From contig NZ_JAFMZQ010000001.1 of the NCBI RefSeq assembly GCF_024436415.1, positions 1,612,001 through 1,676,000 on the forward strand: 64,000 nt of DNA, written 5' to 3'. Of this stretch, positions 8,912 through 19,566 are shown in pieces. How positions within the stretch are numbered: the stretch's first letter is position 1; each line of letters starts with the position of its first letter. The notes under the pieces were generated by a model. The model saw nothing but the letters and a program-made list of their open reading frames with translations. It was not told where the DNA came from and did no database searches. The position numbers and the translations under genes were made by a program. Source of the stretch: Pedobacter deserti (GTDB lineage Bacteria; Bacteroidota; Bacteroidia; Sphingobacteriales; Sphingobacteriaceae).

Positions 8912-8919
8912 CAAATATA
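8912..8919 (-). promoter_or_regulatory. Candidate -7 box of the OmpH-like lipoprotein gene
   Basis: CAAATATA on the plus strand reads TATATTTG on the minus strand and fits TAnnTTTG, 48 bp upstream of the start at 8863. No matching TTG element was found. Confidence 0.4.
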
Positions 8920-8990
8920 AAATTTCAAATCTAGTATCCTAATAAAGTGCGGTTTTTTGATTTATACGTCGCGCTTTTTAGCTTAAATAG

Positions 8991-11015
<2,025 letters not shown>

Positions 11016-11036
11016 TTTTCCATGTTATTTTTTAAG

Positions 11037-11061
11037 AAAGCCGCTTCGTGCGGCTTTTTTT
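11037..11061 (+). terminator. Rho-independent terminator after gyrB
   Basis: AAAGCCGC (11037-11044) pairs with GCGGCTTT (11050-11057) around a TTCGT loop, and a T run continues to 11060. It lies 21 bp after the gyrB stop. Confidence 0.93.
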
Positions 11062-11127
11062 ATAATATGGCAGCAAACTAAAGCGCTCGCTGATTGTTTT
11101 TATAGTATGCTATTTAAGAATCTTGCT

Positions 11128-11739
11128 ATGAAGACTATTGCTTTATCATTTATCGTATCAATATTTATTTTCGCGTTAAGTTCCTGCGATAATGCGGGAG
11201 GCAGAGAAGACCGCTTAGCTGATTCTACAAGCCTTGGTGACCGTGCAGATGCCGCAGCTAACGCTGACAGTCTGCCTGATGAGGTTAATGAAACGAGTGA
11301 AGCAGGTGTGAACGATGATTCTGCTGTTTTTATGAAGCGAGCGGCTCTGGGAGGGAAAATGGAGGTTATTTTAGGAAAGGTGGCGATGGAGAGGGGAAAT
11401 GATGAAAGGGTTAAAGAGTTTGGGGCGAAAATGGTGGCAGACCACACTTTAGCGAATAGTGACCTGATGAAGCTGGCTGAAAAGGCATCTATTTTATTGC
11501 CCTCTGACTTCCCTGCTGAGGAAAAGGCGCATATGGACAAACTATTGGCGATGAAGGGTGCTTCCTTTGATAAACACTATATGGAGATGATGGTGAAAGA
11601 CCATAGTAAAACGTTGGACTTGTTTAGGTCGGCCGCAAGAGCCCGGGAAAACTCGGTACGGAATTACGCAGAAAAAGTTTTGCCTGTATTGCGAGAGCAT
11701 CACAAGCTGGCCACAGAGATTTATCAGAGTTTAAAATAG
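11128..11739 (+). CDS. DUF4142 domain lipoprotein
   Basis: A 203-residue predicted lipoprotein. The signal MKTIALSFIVSIFIFALSSC ends in an LSSC lipobox, followed by a D/A/S-rich linker and then a four-helix DUF4142 domain (about residues 65-200): FMKRAALGGKMEVILGKVAM, FGAKMVADHTLANSDLM, YMEMMVKDHSKTLDLF, LREHHKLATEI. The paired His-containing helices resemble ferritin-like bundles, but the function is unknown. I choose the ATG at 11128 because the signal peptide starts there; upstream in-frame sequence passes through the gyrB terminator. Its 3' end overlaps the convergent retropepsin-like gene by 9 bp. Confidence 0.85.
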   Translation: MKTIALSFIVSIFIFALSSCDNAGGREDRLADSTSLGDRADAAANADSLPDEVNETSEAGVNDDSAVFMKRAALGGKMEVILGKVAMERGNDERVKEFGAKMVADHTLANSDLMKLAEKASILLPSDFPAEEKAHMDKLLAMKGASFDKHYMEMMVKDHSKTLDLFRSAARARENSVRNYAEKVLPVLREHHKLATEIYQSLK

Positions 11740-12177
11740 CTCATTATCGAATGCGATATGGCTTAAGTAGAGTTTAAGCTTCCGGAAGTTGACCACGGCT
11801 TGGTGCCGGTACAAGATATCGCTGCCTATTATTGCTGCAATCGGGTTATGTCCTAAGCTCTCATACGCGATGTTTACTGAGCTTAGGTCTAGCGCCACAG
11901 CAGTGTAGTCGCTGATAACCAGGCGGCCTATTCTGAACTGAGGTATGACTGCGGTGACGGTATCAGAGGTTGTAAAAAGGGTGGTTGCCTGCGTGGTGCT
12001 GACATAGTTCATGTCTGATAAATGCGACTCAATAAAAGCTTTATCAAAGACCGATCTGGATGCACCTGTGTCAACTACAGCTGTGAATTGCTTTTTGAAA
12101 ACGGTAATTTTAACAAGAAGATGAAAGCCGCTATCTTCCAATTCGATAATATTTAATGGAACCGTAATGGTACCCAT
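11731..12177 (-). CDS. Small retropepsin-like aspartic protease
   Basis: A 148-residue protein with no signal peptide or membrane segment. The aspartic-protease motif FTAVVDTGASRSVFD (residues about 33-47) and a later IAAIIGSDILYRH (the usual hydrophobic-hydrophobic-Gly turn) fit a single-domain retropepsin fold that would act as a homodimer in the cytoplasm. The substrate is unknown. Its ATG directly abuts the stop of mdh, so it is very probably translated from the mdh mRNA. Activity is inferred from the DTGA motif only. Confidence 0.75.
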   Translation of the reverse strand: MGTITVPLNIIELEDSGFHLLVKITVFKKQFTAVVDTGASRSVFDKAFIESHLSDMNYVSTTQATTLFTTSDTVTAVIPQFRIGRLVISDYTAVALDLSSVNIAYESLGHNPIAAIIGSDILYRHQAVVNFRKLKLYLSHIAFDNELF

Positions 12178-13116
12178 TTAGATCAGTTTCATATCAGATA
12201 GAACATTATTCATATTTCGGACCGCCTGAGCGCTTCTATTAAACAAAGCGGTTTCCTGCTCGTTTAAATTGTAGTCTATGATCTTCTCCCAGCCATTCCT
12301 TCCAATGATGACAGGAACGCCAAGGCAGATGTCCGATTGTCCATATTCACCCTCGAGTGAAACACAGCAGGTAAACAGCTTTTTCTCGTCTCTTACGATA
12401 CTTTCAACCAATGCAGCGCCGGCTGCTCCGGGAGCATACCATGCTGAAGTTCCTATAAGCGCTGTAAGCGTAGCTCCGCCGACCATGGTATCAGCTGCAA
12501 CCTTCTCCAGGGTTTCCTGGTCCAGTAACTCCGTAACATGCATGCTTTGGTAGGTCGCATACCGGATAAGCGGGATCATTGTTGTGTCTCCATGGCCGCC
12601 GATTACAAATCCCTGGAGGTCGTTCGGACTGCATCCTAACGCCTTACTTAGGTAATATTTAAAGCGGGCACTGTCCAGGGCGCCTCCCATACCAATGATC
12701 CTCTGCTTAGGCAATCCTAACGATTTAAGCGCGAGATAGGTCATCGTGTCCATAGGATTGCTGATCACAATGATGATGGCGTCGGGAGAATATTTTAGTA
12801 TGTTCTCCGCTACACTTTTCACAATACCGGCATTTATTCCGATGAGTTCCTCACGGCTCATCCCGGGCTTACGGGGAAGTCCGGAAGTAATAACTGCCAC
12901 CGATGAGCCCGCAGTCATGCTATAATCTCCGGTGACGCCGGTTATTTTGGTGTCAAAGCCCAACAAAGCAGCCGTCTGCATCATGTCTATCGCTTTACCC
13001 TCGGCCAAACCGTCTTTTATATCTATCAAAACAAGTTCTTCTGCCAGTTCTTTTCTAGTGATGTTGTCGGCACATGTTGCGCCTACAGCTCCTGCACCTA
13101 CGACCGTTATTTTCAT
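12178..13116 (-). CDS. mdh: Malate dehydrogenase (LDH-like type)
   Basis: Oxidises malate to oxaloacetate with NAD in the citric acid cycle. The 312-residue protein has an N-terminal Rossmann glycine motif (VVGAGAVGATCAD), VLIDIKDGLAEGKAIDM, the substrate-loop arginines in SGLPRKPGMSREEL (MDH-type rather than LDH-type), VISNPMDTMTYLA and the catalytic GFVIGGHGDTTMIPL histidine. Length and motifs are complete. It is divergent from the lipocalin gene and followed without a gap by a retropepsin-like gene. Confidence 0.96.
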   Translation of the reverse strand: MKITVVGAGAVGATCADNITRKELAEELVLIDIKDGLAEGKAIDMMQTAALLGFDTKITGVTGDYSMTAGSSVAVITSGLPRKPGMSREELIGINAGIVKSVAENILKYSPDAIIIVISNPMDTMTYLALKSLGLPKQRIIGMGGALDSARFKYYLSKALGCSPNDLQGFVIGGHGDTTMIPLIRYATYQSMHVTELLDQETLEKVAADTMVGGATLTALIGTSAWYAPGAAGAALVESIVRDEKKLFTCCVSLEGEYGQSDICLGVPVIIGRNGWEKIIDYNLNEQETALFNRSAQAVRNMNNVLSDMKLI

Positions 13117-13200
13117 GGTGTTTGAATTTTTTGGGTTGCTTAATATTTCGCTAAACTATGGATTTACCATAACAAAAGCTATTGAAAACTTTATTCTTTA

Positions 13201-13232
13201 TTGCTGGTTTTATCATAAAGAATTTACATTTG
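13201..13232 (+). promoter_or_regulatory. Candidate promoter of the lipocalin gene
   Basis: TTG at 13201-13203 and TACATTTG (TAnnTTTG) at 13225-13232 with a 21-bp spacer. The -7 box is 32 bp before the ATG at 13265. It lies in the spacer divergent to mdh. Confidence 0.6.
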
Positions 13233-13264
13233 CTTAATTGCATCAGCAAAATTACAAAGCCTTT

Positions 13265-13714
13265 ATGGATAACACACCTGTACAGAAAGTCGATATTTTG
13301 ATGTATGCCGGAAAATGGTATACGCTATATTCGATACCAACTTTAATGAGCAGGAACTGGAGGCAGACTACGGAAACCTATGTGATCCACCCGGATGGAT
13401 ACTATGCTGTATTTAATACCTATAAAGTGCCCGGTAGCGACGATCAGAAATATTTTCGCTCTAAGTTGTACGTGGTTCGCGGCAGTGGCAATGCTCATTT
13501 TAAGCTTCAGGCTGTTTGGCCATTCAAGCTGGATTACTGGGTTATTGAACTGGCGGAAGATTACTCTTATGCGGTGGTGGGGCATCCTGAGTATAAACAT
13601 CTTTCTATCATGTCACGCAGGCCCGGAATTGATGAGGTGCTATTACAGGAGATTGTCGACAGGTGCAGCCGGAAAGGATACGATACAGGTAAGCTGGTGG
13701 ATCAGCAGCATTAA
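13265..13714 (+). CDS. Lipocalin family protein
   Basis: A 149-residue protein without a signal peptide. The lipocalin motif GKWYTLYSIPT (residues about 14-24) is followed by TETYVIHPDGYYAVFNTYK, YWVIELAEDYSYAVVGHPEY and SIMSRRPGIDEVLL, the pattern of bacterial Blc-type lipocalins, which bind small hydrophobic ligands. Most Blc proteins are outer-membrane lipoproteins; here no lipobox is seen, so it is predicted to be cytoplasmic. The ATG at 13265 is preferred; an in-frame TTG at 13238 adds nine residues but no signal. Ligand unknown. Confidence 0.8.
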   Translation: MDNTPVQKVDILMYAGKWYTLYSIPTLMSRNWRQTTETYVIHPDGYYAVFNTYKVPGSDDQKYFRSKLYVVRGSGNAHFKLQAVWPFKLDYWVIELAEDYSYAVVGHPEYKHLSIMSRRPGIDEVLLQEIVDRCSRKGYDTGKLVDQQH

Positions 13715-13753
13715 TTAGTTTTCAACCGCCCGGTTTACGCGTTAAAAAATCAG

Positions 13754-13761
13754 TATTTTTG
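13754..13761 (+). promoter_or_regulatory. Candidate -7 box (TATTTTTG) just before dnaE
   Basis: TATTTTTG fits TAnnTTTG and ends 3 bp before the ATG at 13765. Transcription would begin at the start codon or just inside it, so a leaderless mRNA is possible. A -33 TTG was not identified with confidence. Confidence 0.45.
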
Positions 13762-13764
13762 GGT

Positions 13765-16700
13765 ATGTATTTGATTTTTGATACGGAAACGACAGGTTTG
13801 CCCAGGAACTGGAACGCGCCGATTACTGATACTGATAACTGGCCGAGGTGTATACAGATTGCCTGGCAGCTGCATGATGATTTTGGAGCGCTCATTGAGA
13901 ATCAGGATTTTCTTGTTAAGCCGGACGGATTTAATATTCCGTACGATGCTGAGCGTATCCATGGTATATGTACAGAACTCGCTCAAGAGCAGGGTGCTGA
14001 TTTAAAAGAGGTACTCATCAAATTTAATGAGTCACTTTCCAAAGCAAGTTTCGTGGTTGGTCAAAATATTGGTTTTGATATAAATATCATGGGCTGTGAG
14101 TTTTTCAGGCTGGGCATGGAGAGTCCGCTTTCACAGTTGCCGGTTCTCGATACCTGTACGGAATCTACAGCTGAATTAATTAAGCTGCCAGGAGGGCGCG
14201 GGGGAAAGTTCAAACTACCCAATCTTACTGAACTTCATCAGTACCTTTTTGGTGAGCCGTTTGCTGAAGCGCACAATGCCACTGCAGATGTTGAGGCAAC
14301 TTCGAGATGTTTTCTTCAATTAATCGCAATAGGGGCGTTCAAGCCCGAAGAACTAAGAAAGGACGTTGAATATCTGAGGAGGTTTAAAGAGCAAAATCCT
14401 GGACTAATTAACTGTGTGGGCCTCAAGCACGTGAATCTTAAAGCGGCTTCTGAAGATATCAGGAAGCGTTTAGGGAGATCGGCTGATGGTGTTTCCAGGC
14501 AAGTAGACAAAGAAGCTCAAGAGAGACTTAAAACGGCTGTTTTTGCTCACCTCCATAATCATACACAGTTTTCTGTGTTGCAGTCTACAACCAATATCCC
14601 CGCCTTAATAAAAGCTGCAGCTGCCATGAAGATGCCGGCAGTAGCTATGACAGACCATGCGAATATGATGGGTGCTTTTCATTTCGTAAGTCAGGTACTG
14701 AACCACAACAAAGCTGCTGAGGCCAAAAATGCTGCCGCTGTAGATAACGGCGAGCCTGCGACTGAAACGATTATAAAGCCGATAGTTGGCTGCGAATTTT
14801 TCGTATGCGACGATCATACCGATAAGAAGAGGAAGGATGACGGGTACCAGGTTGTCTTTTTAGCAAAAAACAAAAATGGCTACCATAATCTGGCCAAGAT
14901 GTCCTCAATCGCCTACACAAAGGGATTCTATTATGTTCCTCGAATCGATCGACATATTATTGAGCAGTATAAAGAAGACATTATTGTCCTTTCCGGTAGT
15001 CTTTATGGTGAAGTATCGAGTAAGTTGCTGAATATAGGAGAGAGGCAGGCGGAGGAGTCATTGTTGTGGTGGAAGTCTGTGTTTGGAGAAGACTTCTATA
15101 TAGAGATCATGCGTCATAATCAGGATGACGAAAATATTGTGAACGCATCACTGATATCGCTGGCTAGAAAGCATGAAATTAAATTGATTGCTACCAACAA
15201 CACCTACTATATCAGTAAAAAGGACGCCAATGCACACGATATTCTTTTGTGTGTTAAAGATGGAGAGAAGCAGGCAACTCAGATAGGCAGGGGACGGGGG
15301 TTCCGTTACGGGCTACCTAATCAGGAATATTATTTCAAGTCTTCAGATGAAATGAAGGTGCTCTTTTCTGACCTTCCTGAAGCTATAACAAATATTCAGG
15401 AGGTAATTGATAAGATAGAGACATACAAGCTGGCCCGCGAGGTGTTGTTACCTAAGTTCGATATCCCACAGGAATTTGTAGTTGCAGAAGATGATACAGA
15501 TGGTGGTAAGAGGGGTGAAAATAAGTATCTCAAACATCTGACCTATGAAGGTGCCAGGCGCAGATATGGAGAACTTTCTCCAGACATCATAGAAAGACTG
15601 GATTTCGAGTTGCATACCATTGAGAAGACGGGGTATCCGGGCTATTTTCTGATTGTTCAGGATTTTATCGCTGAGGCAAGGAAGCTTGATGTTTCGGTAG
15701 GGCCGGGGCGGGGTTCTGCCGCAGGATCTGTAGTTGCCTATTGTCTCGGGATTACAAACATAGATCCGATCAAGTACGATCTTCTTTTTGAGCGTTTCCT
15801 CAACCCCGACCGGGTGTCAATGCCGGATATTGATATTGACTTCGACGACGAGGGCCGCGGAAGGGTAATGGATTATGTGATTAGGAAATATGGAGCTAAT
15901 CAGGTTGCCCAGATCATTACTTACGGAACTATGGCTGCGAAGTCGTCTATCCGGGATACAGCCAGGGTACTTGATCTACCCTTATATGAGGCTGACAAAA
16001 TTGCGAAGCTGATACCGAACATGAAGTTGGCGAAGATCTTCAGTTTGGAGGAAAAAGCTTTGAAGGAGGCATTGCGTGCAGACGAATATGAGAAGGTTTC
16101 GGAGCTTAAGAGTATGGCCTCCGCTAAAAATCTGAGCGCCGAGACTATTCTTCAGGCTCAGGTATTGGAAGGCTCGCTCCGGAATACGGGGATACATGCC
16201 TGCGGTGTTATCATAACGCCAGATGATATTACCAATTTTGTACCGGTGGCAACTGCCAAGGACTCGGACCTGTATGTGACGCAGTTTGATAACTCGGTAG
16301 TAGAAAGTGCCGGCCTCCTGAAAATGGACTTTTTAGGGCTTAAAACGCTTACCCTCATTAAGGACACCGTTAAGCTTGTGAAACAGGGCCAGGGGATAGA
16401 GCTTGACCCGGATAGGTTCCCTATTGATGATGTAAAAACATATGAGTTGTTTCAACGCGGAGAAACCATAGGCATATTTCAATATGAAAGCAGTGGAATG
16501 CAGAAATACATGAAGGAGCTAAAGCCCACGGTGTTTGGCGACCTGATCGCTATGAATGCGCTCTACAGACCAGGGCCGCTTGAATACATACCGAGTTTTG
16601 TAAGACGTAAGAATGGTGAGGAAGAGATTAAGTATGATCTTGAAGCTTGTGAAGAATACCTAAAGGAAACTTACGGAATTACGGTCTACCAGGAACAGGT

Positions 16701-18192
16701 TATGCTTTTGTCGCAAAAGCTCGCGGGTTTTACAAAAGGTGAAGCAGACGTGTTACGGAAAGCGATGGGTAAAAAGCAAAAGGATGTCCTTGATAAAATG
16801 AAACCCAAGTTCATTTCACAAGCGGCAGAGAAGGGGCATGACGCTGTGATCCTTGAGAAAATTTGGAAAGACTGGGAAGCCTTCGCCTCCTATGCGTTTA
16901 ATAAGTCGCACTCCACATGTTATGCCTGGATTGCCTACCAGACTGCCTACTTGAAGGCACACTACCCCGCCGAGTACATGGCGGCAGTGCTATCAAACAA
17001 CATGACCGACATAAAGCAGGTAGCATTCTTCATGGAGGAATGCAAACAAATGGGAGTATCTGTGTTGGGCCCTGACGTGAATGAATCGGATATTAAATTT
17101 TCAGTGAATGCAAATGGCCAGGTCCGGTTCGGGTTATCGGGGATAAAAGGTGTAGGTGAAAAGGCGGTAGAAAGTATCATAGAAGAGCGTGTTGCTCATG
17201 GCCCGTATAAGAGCGTTTATGATTTCGCTAAACGATCCAACACGCGTACTGTCAATAAAAAAGCCTATGAAAGCTTTGTTTATAGTGGTGCGTTAGACGG
17301 CTTCGGATATCATCGTGCGCAGTACTTCTTTGTCGGTGTCAACGACAAGATGAACGGCATTGAAAAGATGATCAAATATGCCAATGACTTCCAAAACAAC
17401 GAGTCTTCGTCTCAATCGTCGCTTTTTGGAGGTTCCGTAGCGAATCTTATTCTGGAACCTTCTCTACCTGTAGCGCCGGAATGGAGTTTAATTGACCGTC
17501 TGAAATATGAAAAGGATTCGATTGGGATCTTTTTGAGTGGACACCCCCTTGATAATTACAGGCTCGAACTTAATGAGTTTTGCCAGCACAAAGTTAAGCA
17601 TCTGGCGCTGGTCAGTAAAATAAGATCCGGCGACAGCAACGAAGAACTTGTTGCAGAATTTGATTCGATCAAGAATCGGGAACTTGTAGTGGGTGGACTT
17701 GTCGTGGCCTCTTCACAGCGGATGACAAAGACTGGTAAACCTTTTGGTACAATCGTGTTTGAGGATTACGACGACACGTGCGAACTTGCTCTTTTTGGAG
17801 ACGATTTTATCAAGTTCAAGCAATTTCTTACAGAGGGGTATTTTCTTCAGATACGGGGTAGGGTCGCTGAGCGGTTTAGAAAGGAGGGCGACTGGGAATT
17901 CAAGATTACCGCTATAAATCTGCTGTCAGAAATAAGAGACAAGCTCGCGAAATGTGTGACTATTCAGGTGCCTCTTGAGCGGGTTACAGACGACTTCATG
18001 CGTCAGATAAACGACATTTTAGAAATTAATAGGGCAGAAACCGAACACCAGAGTTGTCAGCTGTTATTTGATATATACGACAGTGAGCAAAGTGTAAATA
18101 TTAAAATGCCATCTAAAACAATGAAAATAAATCCAAATAACCGGCTCCTAGAACAATTGATTCAACTCGATGTTAATCCTAAGTTGAACTAA
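13765..18192 (+). CDS. dnaE: DNA polymerase III alpha subunit fused to an N-terminal DEDDh exonuclease
   Basis: Replicative polymerase of 1475 residues, about 300 longer than an ordinary DnaE. Residues 1-190 form a DnaQ-like exonuclease: Exo I FDTETTG, Exo II NIGFDINI, Exo III HNATADVEA (DEDDh type). A PHP domain starts near residue 260 (HLHNHTQFSVLQS, AMTDHANM). The C-family polymerase follows with GPGRGSAAGSVVAYCL, the catalytic PDIDIDFDDEGRG, then a tandem HhH region (GLSGIKGVGEKA) and an OB fold. Several PHP metal ligands are replaced (see findings). Proofreading is therefore probably in cis through the N-terminal domain. The ATG at 13765 is chosen over an upstream TTG at 13759. Confidence 0.95.
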   Translation: MYLIFDTETTGLPRNWNAPITDTDNWPRCIQIAWQLHDDFGALIENQDFLVKPDGFNIPYDAERIHGICTELAQEQGADLKEVLIKFNESLSKASFVVGQNIGFDINIMGCEFFRLGMESPLSQLPVLDTCTESTAELIKLPGGRGGKFKLPNLTELHQYLFGEPFAEAHNATADVEATSRCFLQLIAIGAFKPEELRKDVEYLRRFKEQNPGLINCVGLKHVNLKAASEDIRKRLGRSADGVSRQVDKEAQERLKTAVFAHLHNHTQFSVLQSTTNIPALIKAAAAMKMPAVAMTDHANMMGAFHFVSQVLNHNKAAEAKNAAAVDNGEPATETIIKPIVGCEFFVCDDHTDKKRKDDGYQVVFLAKNKNGYHNLAKMSSIAYTKGFYYVPRIDRHIIEQYKEDIIVLSGSLYGEVSSKLLNIGERQAEESLLWWKSVFGEDFYIEIMRHNQDDENIVNASLISLARKHEIKLIATNNTYYISKKDANAHDILLCVKDGEKQATQIGRGRGFRYGLPNQEYYFKSSDEMKVLFSDLPEAITNIQEVIDKIETYKLAREVLLPKFDIPQEFVVAEDDTDGGKRGENKYLKHLTYEGARRRYGELSPDIIERLDFELHTIEKTGYPGYFLIVQDFIAEARKLDVSVGPGRGSAAGSVVAYCLGITNIDPIKYDLLFERFLNPDRVSMPDIDIDFDDEGRGRVMDYVIRKYGANQVAQIITYGTMAAKSSIRDTARVLDLPLYEADKIAKLIPNMKLAKIFSLEEKALKEALRADEYEKVSELKSMASAKNLSAETILQAQVLEGSLRNTGIHACGVIITPDDITNFVPVATAKDSDLYVTQFDNSVVESAGLLKMDFLGLKTLTLIKDTVKLVKQGQGIELDPDRFPIDDVKTYELFQRGETIGIFQYESSGMQKYMKELKPTVFGDLIAMNALYRPGPLEYIPSFVRRKNGEEEIKYDLEACEEYLKETYGITVYQEQVMLLSQKLAGFTKGEADVLRKAMGKKQKDVLDKMKPKFISQAAEKGHDAVILEKIWKDWEAFASYAFNKSHSTCYAWIAYQTAYLKAHYPAEYMAAVLSNNMTDIKQVAFFMEECKQMGVSVLGPDVNESDIKFSVNANGQVRFGLSGIKGVGEKAVESIIEERVAHGPYKSVYDFAKRSNTRTVNKKAYESFVYSGALDGFGYHRAQYFFVGVNDKMNGIEKMIKYANDFQNNESSSQSSLFGGSVANLILEPSLPVAPEWSLIDRLKYEKDSIGIFLSGHPLDNYRLELNEFCQHKVKHLALVSKIRSGDSNEELVAEFDSIKNRELVVGGLVVASSQRMTKTGKPFGTIVFEDYDDTCELALFGDDFIKFKQFLTEGYFLQIRGRVAERFRKEGDWEFKITAINLLSEIRDKLAKCVTIQVPLERVTDDFMRQINDILEINRAETEHQSCQLLFDIYDSEQSVNIKMPSKTMKINPNNRLLEQLIQLDVNPKLN

Positions 18193-18213
18193 TGTCATAT
18201 TGGCACTGCCAGG

Positions 18214-18243
18214 TTGATGGCATTACAATTGATAATATATTTG
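18214..18243 (+). promoter_or_regulatory. Promoter of the thioredoxin gene
   Basis: TTG at 18214-18216, a 19-bp spacer and TATATTTG at 18236-18243 give a near-ideal Bacteroidetes sigma-A promoter. The -7 box is 19 bp before the ATG at 18263. The -33 region overlaps a weak stem-loop after the dnaE stop. Confidence 0.75.
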
Positions 18244-18262
18244 TAAATAAAAATTTGAAATT

Positions 18263-18580
18263 ATGGCTTTGGAAATTACGGATGCAAACTTCGAGGAAGT
18301 TGTATTAAAATCAGATAAACCCGTTTTAGTTGATTTTTGGGCAGAATGGTGTGGTCCATGTCGCATGGTGGGCCCGTCAGTCGATGAAATATCTAAGGAG
18401 TATGAAGGGAAAGCAATAGTAGGAAAGGTAAACGTCGATAATAATCCACAGATATCTACTCAGTTTGGTATCAGAAATATCCCGGCTCTACTGTATTTTA
18501 AGAACGGTGAGGTTGTCGATAAGCAGGTTGGAGCTGTTCCTAAGTCTGTGCTGTCTCAAAAGCTTGATAAGCAGTTGTAG
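18263..18580 (+). CDS. trxA: Thioredoxin
   Basis: A 105-residue cytoplasmic thioredoxin. The active site is [11 protein letters not shown], the cis-proline segment is RNIPALLYF, and the C terminus is normal, with no signal peptide. It reduces protein disulfides and supplies electrons to enzymes such as peroxiredoxins (a Bcp-type one is encoded at 23074-23535). It has its own good promoter and terminator, so it is monocistronic. Confidence 0.97.
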   Translation: MALEITDANFEEVVLKSDKPVLVDFWAEWCGPCRMVGPSVDEISKEYEGKAIVGKVNVDNNPQISTQFGIRNIPALLYFKNGEVVDKQVGAVPKSVLSQKLDKQL

Positions 18581-18601
18581 TCGACAAAAAAATATGTAAG
18601 G

Positions 18602-18633
18602 AAAGCGTTCATGATTCAATGGACGCTTTTTTT
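18602..18633 (+). terminator. Terminator after trxA
   Basis: AAAGCGTTC (18602-18610) pairs with GGACGCTTT (18621-18629), with one wobble, followed by TTTT. It ends about 12 bp before the start of the DUF58 gene. Confidence 0.88.
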
Positions 18634-18644
18634 ATATTTACTAT

Positions 18645-19559
18645 ATGCAAATCATCAATGAACAGGAGGACGGTTTTTCGAATCTAGACTTACTCGCTCA
18701 GCAGGTCGTTGAGGGTTTTATCACAGGTTTACATCAAAGTCCATTCCACGGCTTTTCCGTTGAGTTTTCCGAGCACCGCTTATATAACGCTGGGGAAAGT
18801 GTGAAAAGCATTGACTGGAAACTTTATGCAAAAACGGAAAAGCTTTTCAGTAAGCGGTATGAAGAAGAAACAAACCTTCGGTGTCAGTTTGTTTTGGACG
18901 TTTCTTCGTCCATGTATTTTCCGAACGGTCTCAATAACAAGCTCCGCTTTTCGATATTGGCAATTGCAGCATTAATTAAATTGTTAAGACGCCAAAGAGA
19001 TGCATTTGGCTTAAGCATTTTTACAGATCACCTTTTAGTAAGTACAGACACTAAATCAACATTATCTCATCAGAGGTATCTCTTCGCTGAGCTTGAGCGG
19101 GTTTTCAAAGAGAGGGTGCAGAATCGGAAGACAGATTTGACTCAAATACTTCATCAGATAGCAGAGTTGGTTCACAAGCGATCATTGATCGTACTATTTA
19201 GTGATATGCTTCAATCATACAACGCTGAGGCTGAGATCGATCGGATGTTTACTGCGCTGCAACATCTGAAGTTTAACAAGCATGAAGTGATAATATTTAA
19301 TGTGTCAGACAAACAGAAGGAGATTGACTTTAATTTTGGGAACCACCGTTATGAGTTTATCGACTTAGAAACTGGTGGCCGCATAACTACCTTCACAACT
19401 GACATCAAGCGTCAATACGCTTCAAGAATACGCGACTATTATAAGGCTCTTCAACTAAAGTGCGCTCGTTATAAAATAGATCTGATTGATGTGGATATAC
19501 AGCAAAATGTTGATCAGGTTTTAGAGAAGTATTTAATCAAGAGAAAAAGAATGGGTTAA
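18645..19559 (+). CDS. DUF58 domain protein (vWA-like)
   Basis: A 304-residue soluble protein. The DUF58 signature is SPFHGFSVEFSEHRLYNAGE followed by SIDWKLYAKTEKLFSKRYEE, and a von Willebrand A-like region carries the MIDAS motif DVSSSM with an LIVLFSDML strand later. DUF58 proteins usually sit beside a MoxR AAA ATPase and vWA/BatA genes; none is adjacent here, so it may act with partners elsewhere. It starts 12 bp after the trx terminator, so it either has a promoter I cannot see or depends on readthrough. Function not established. Confidence 0.87.
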   Translation: MQIINEQEDGFSNLDLLAQQVVEGFITGLHQSPFHGFSVEFSEHRLYNAGESVKSIDWKLYAKTEKLFSKRYEEETNLRCQFVLDVSSSMYFPNGLNNKLRFSILAIAALIKLLRRQRDAFGLSIFTDHLLVSTDTKSTLSHQRYLFAELERVFKERVQNRKTDLTQILHQIAELVHKRSLIVLFSDMLQSYNAEAEIDRMFTALQHLKFNKHEVIIFNVSDKQKEIDFNFGNHRYEFIDLETGGRITTFTTDIKRQYASRIRDYYKALQLKCARYKIDLIDVDIQQNVDQVLEKYLIKRKRMG

Positions 19560-19566
19560 ACGAACT

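Noticed and set aside
11100-11540. Open frame of 146 codons antisense to the DUF4142 gene
   Set aside because: Low complexity and no motif; the lipoprotein on the other strand explains the region.
18191-18224. Terminator after dnaE
   Set aside because: The stems are short with mismatches and no T run follows; it overlaps the trxA -33 element, so I could not support it.
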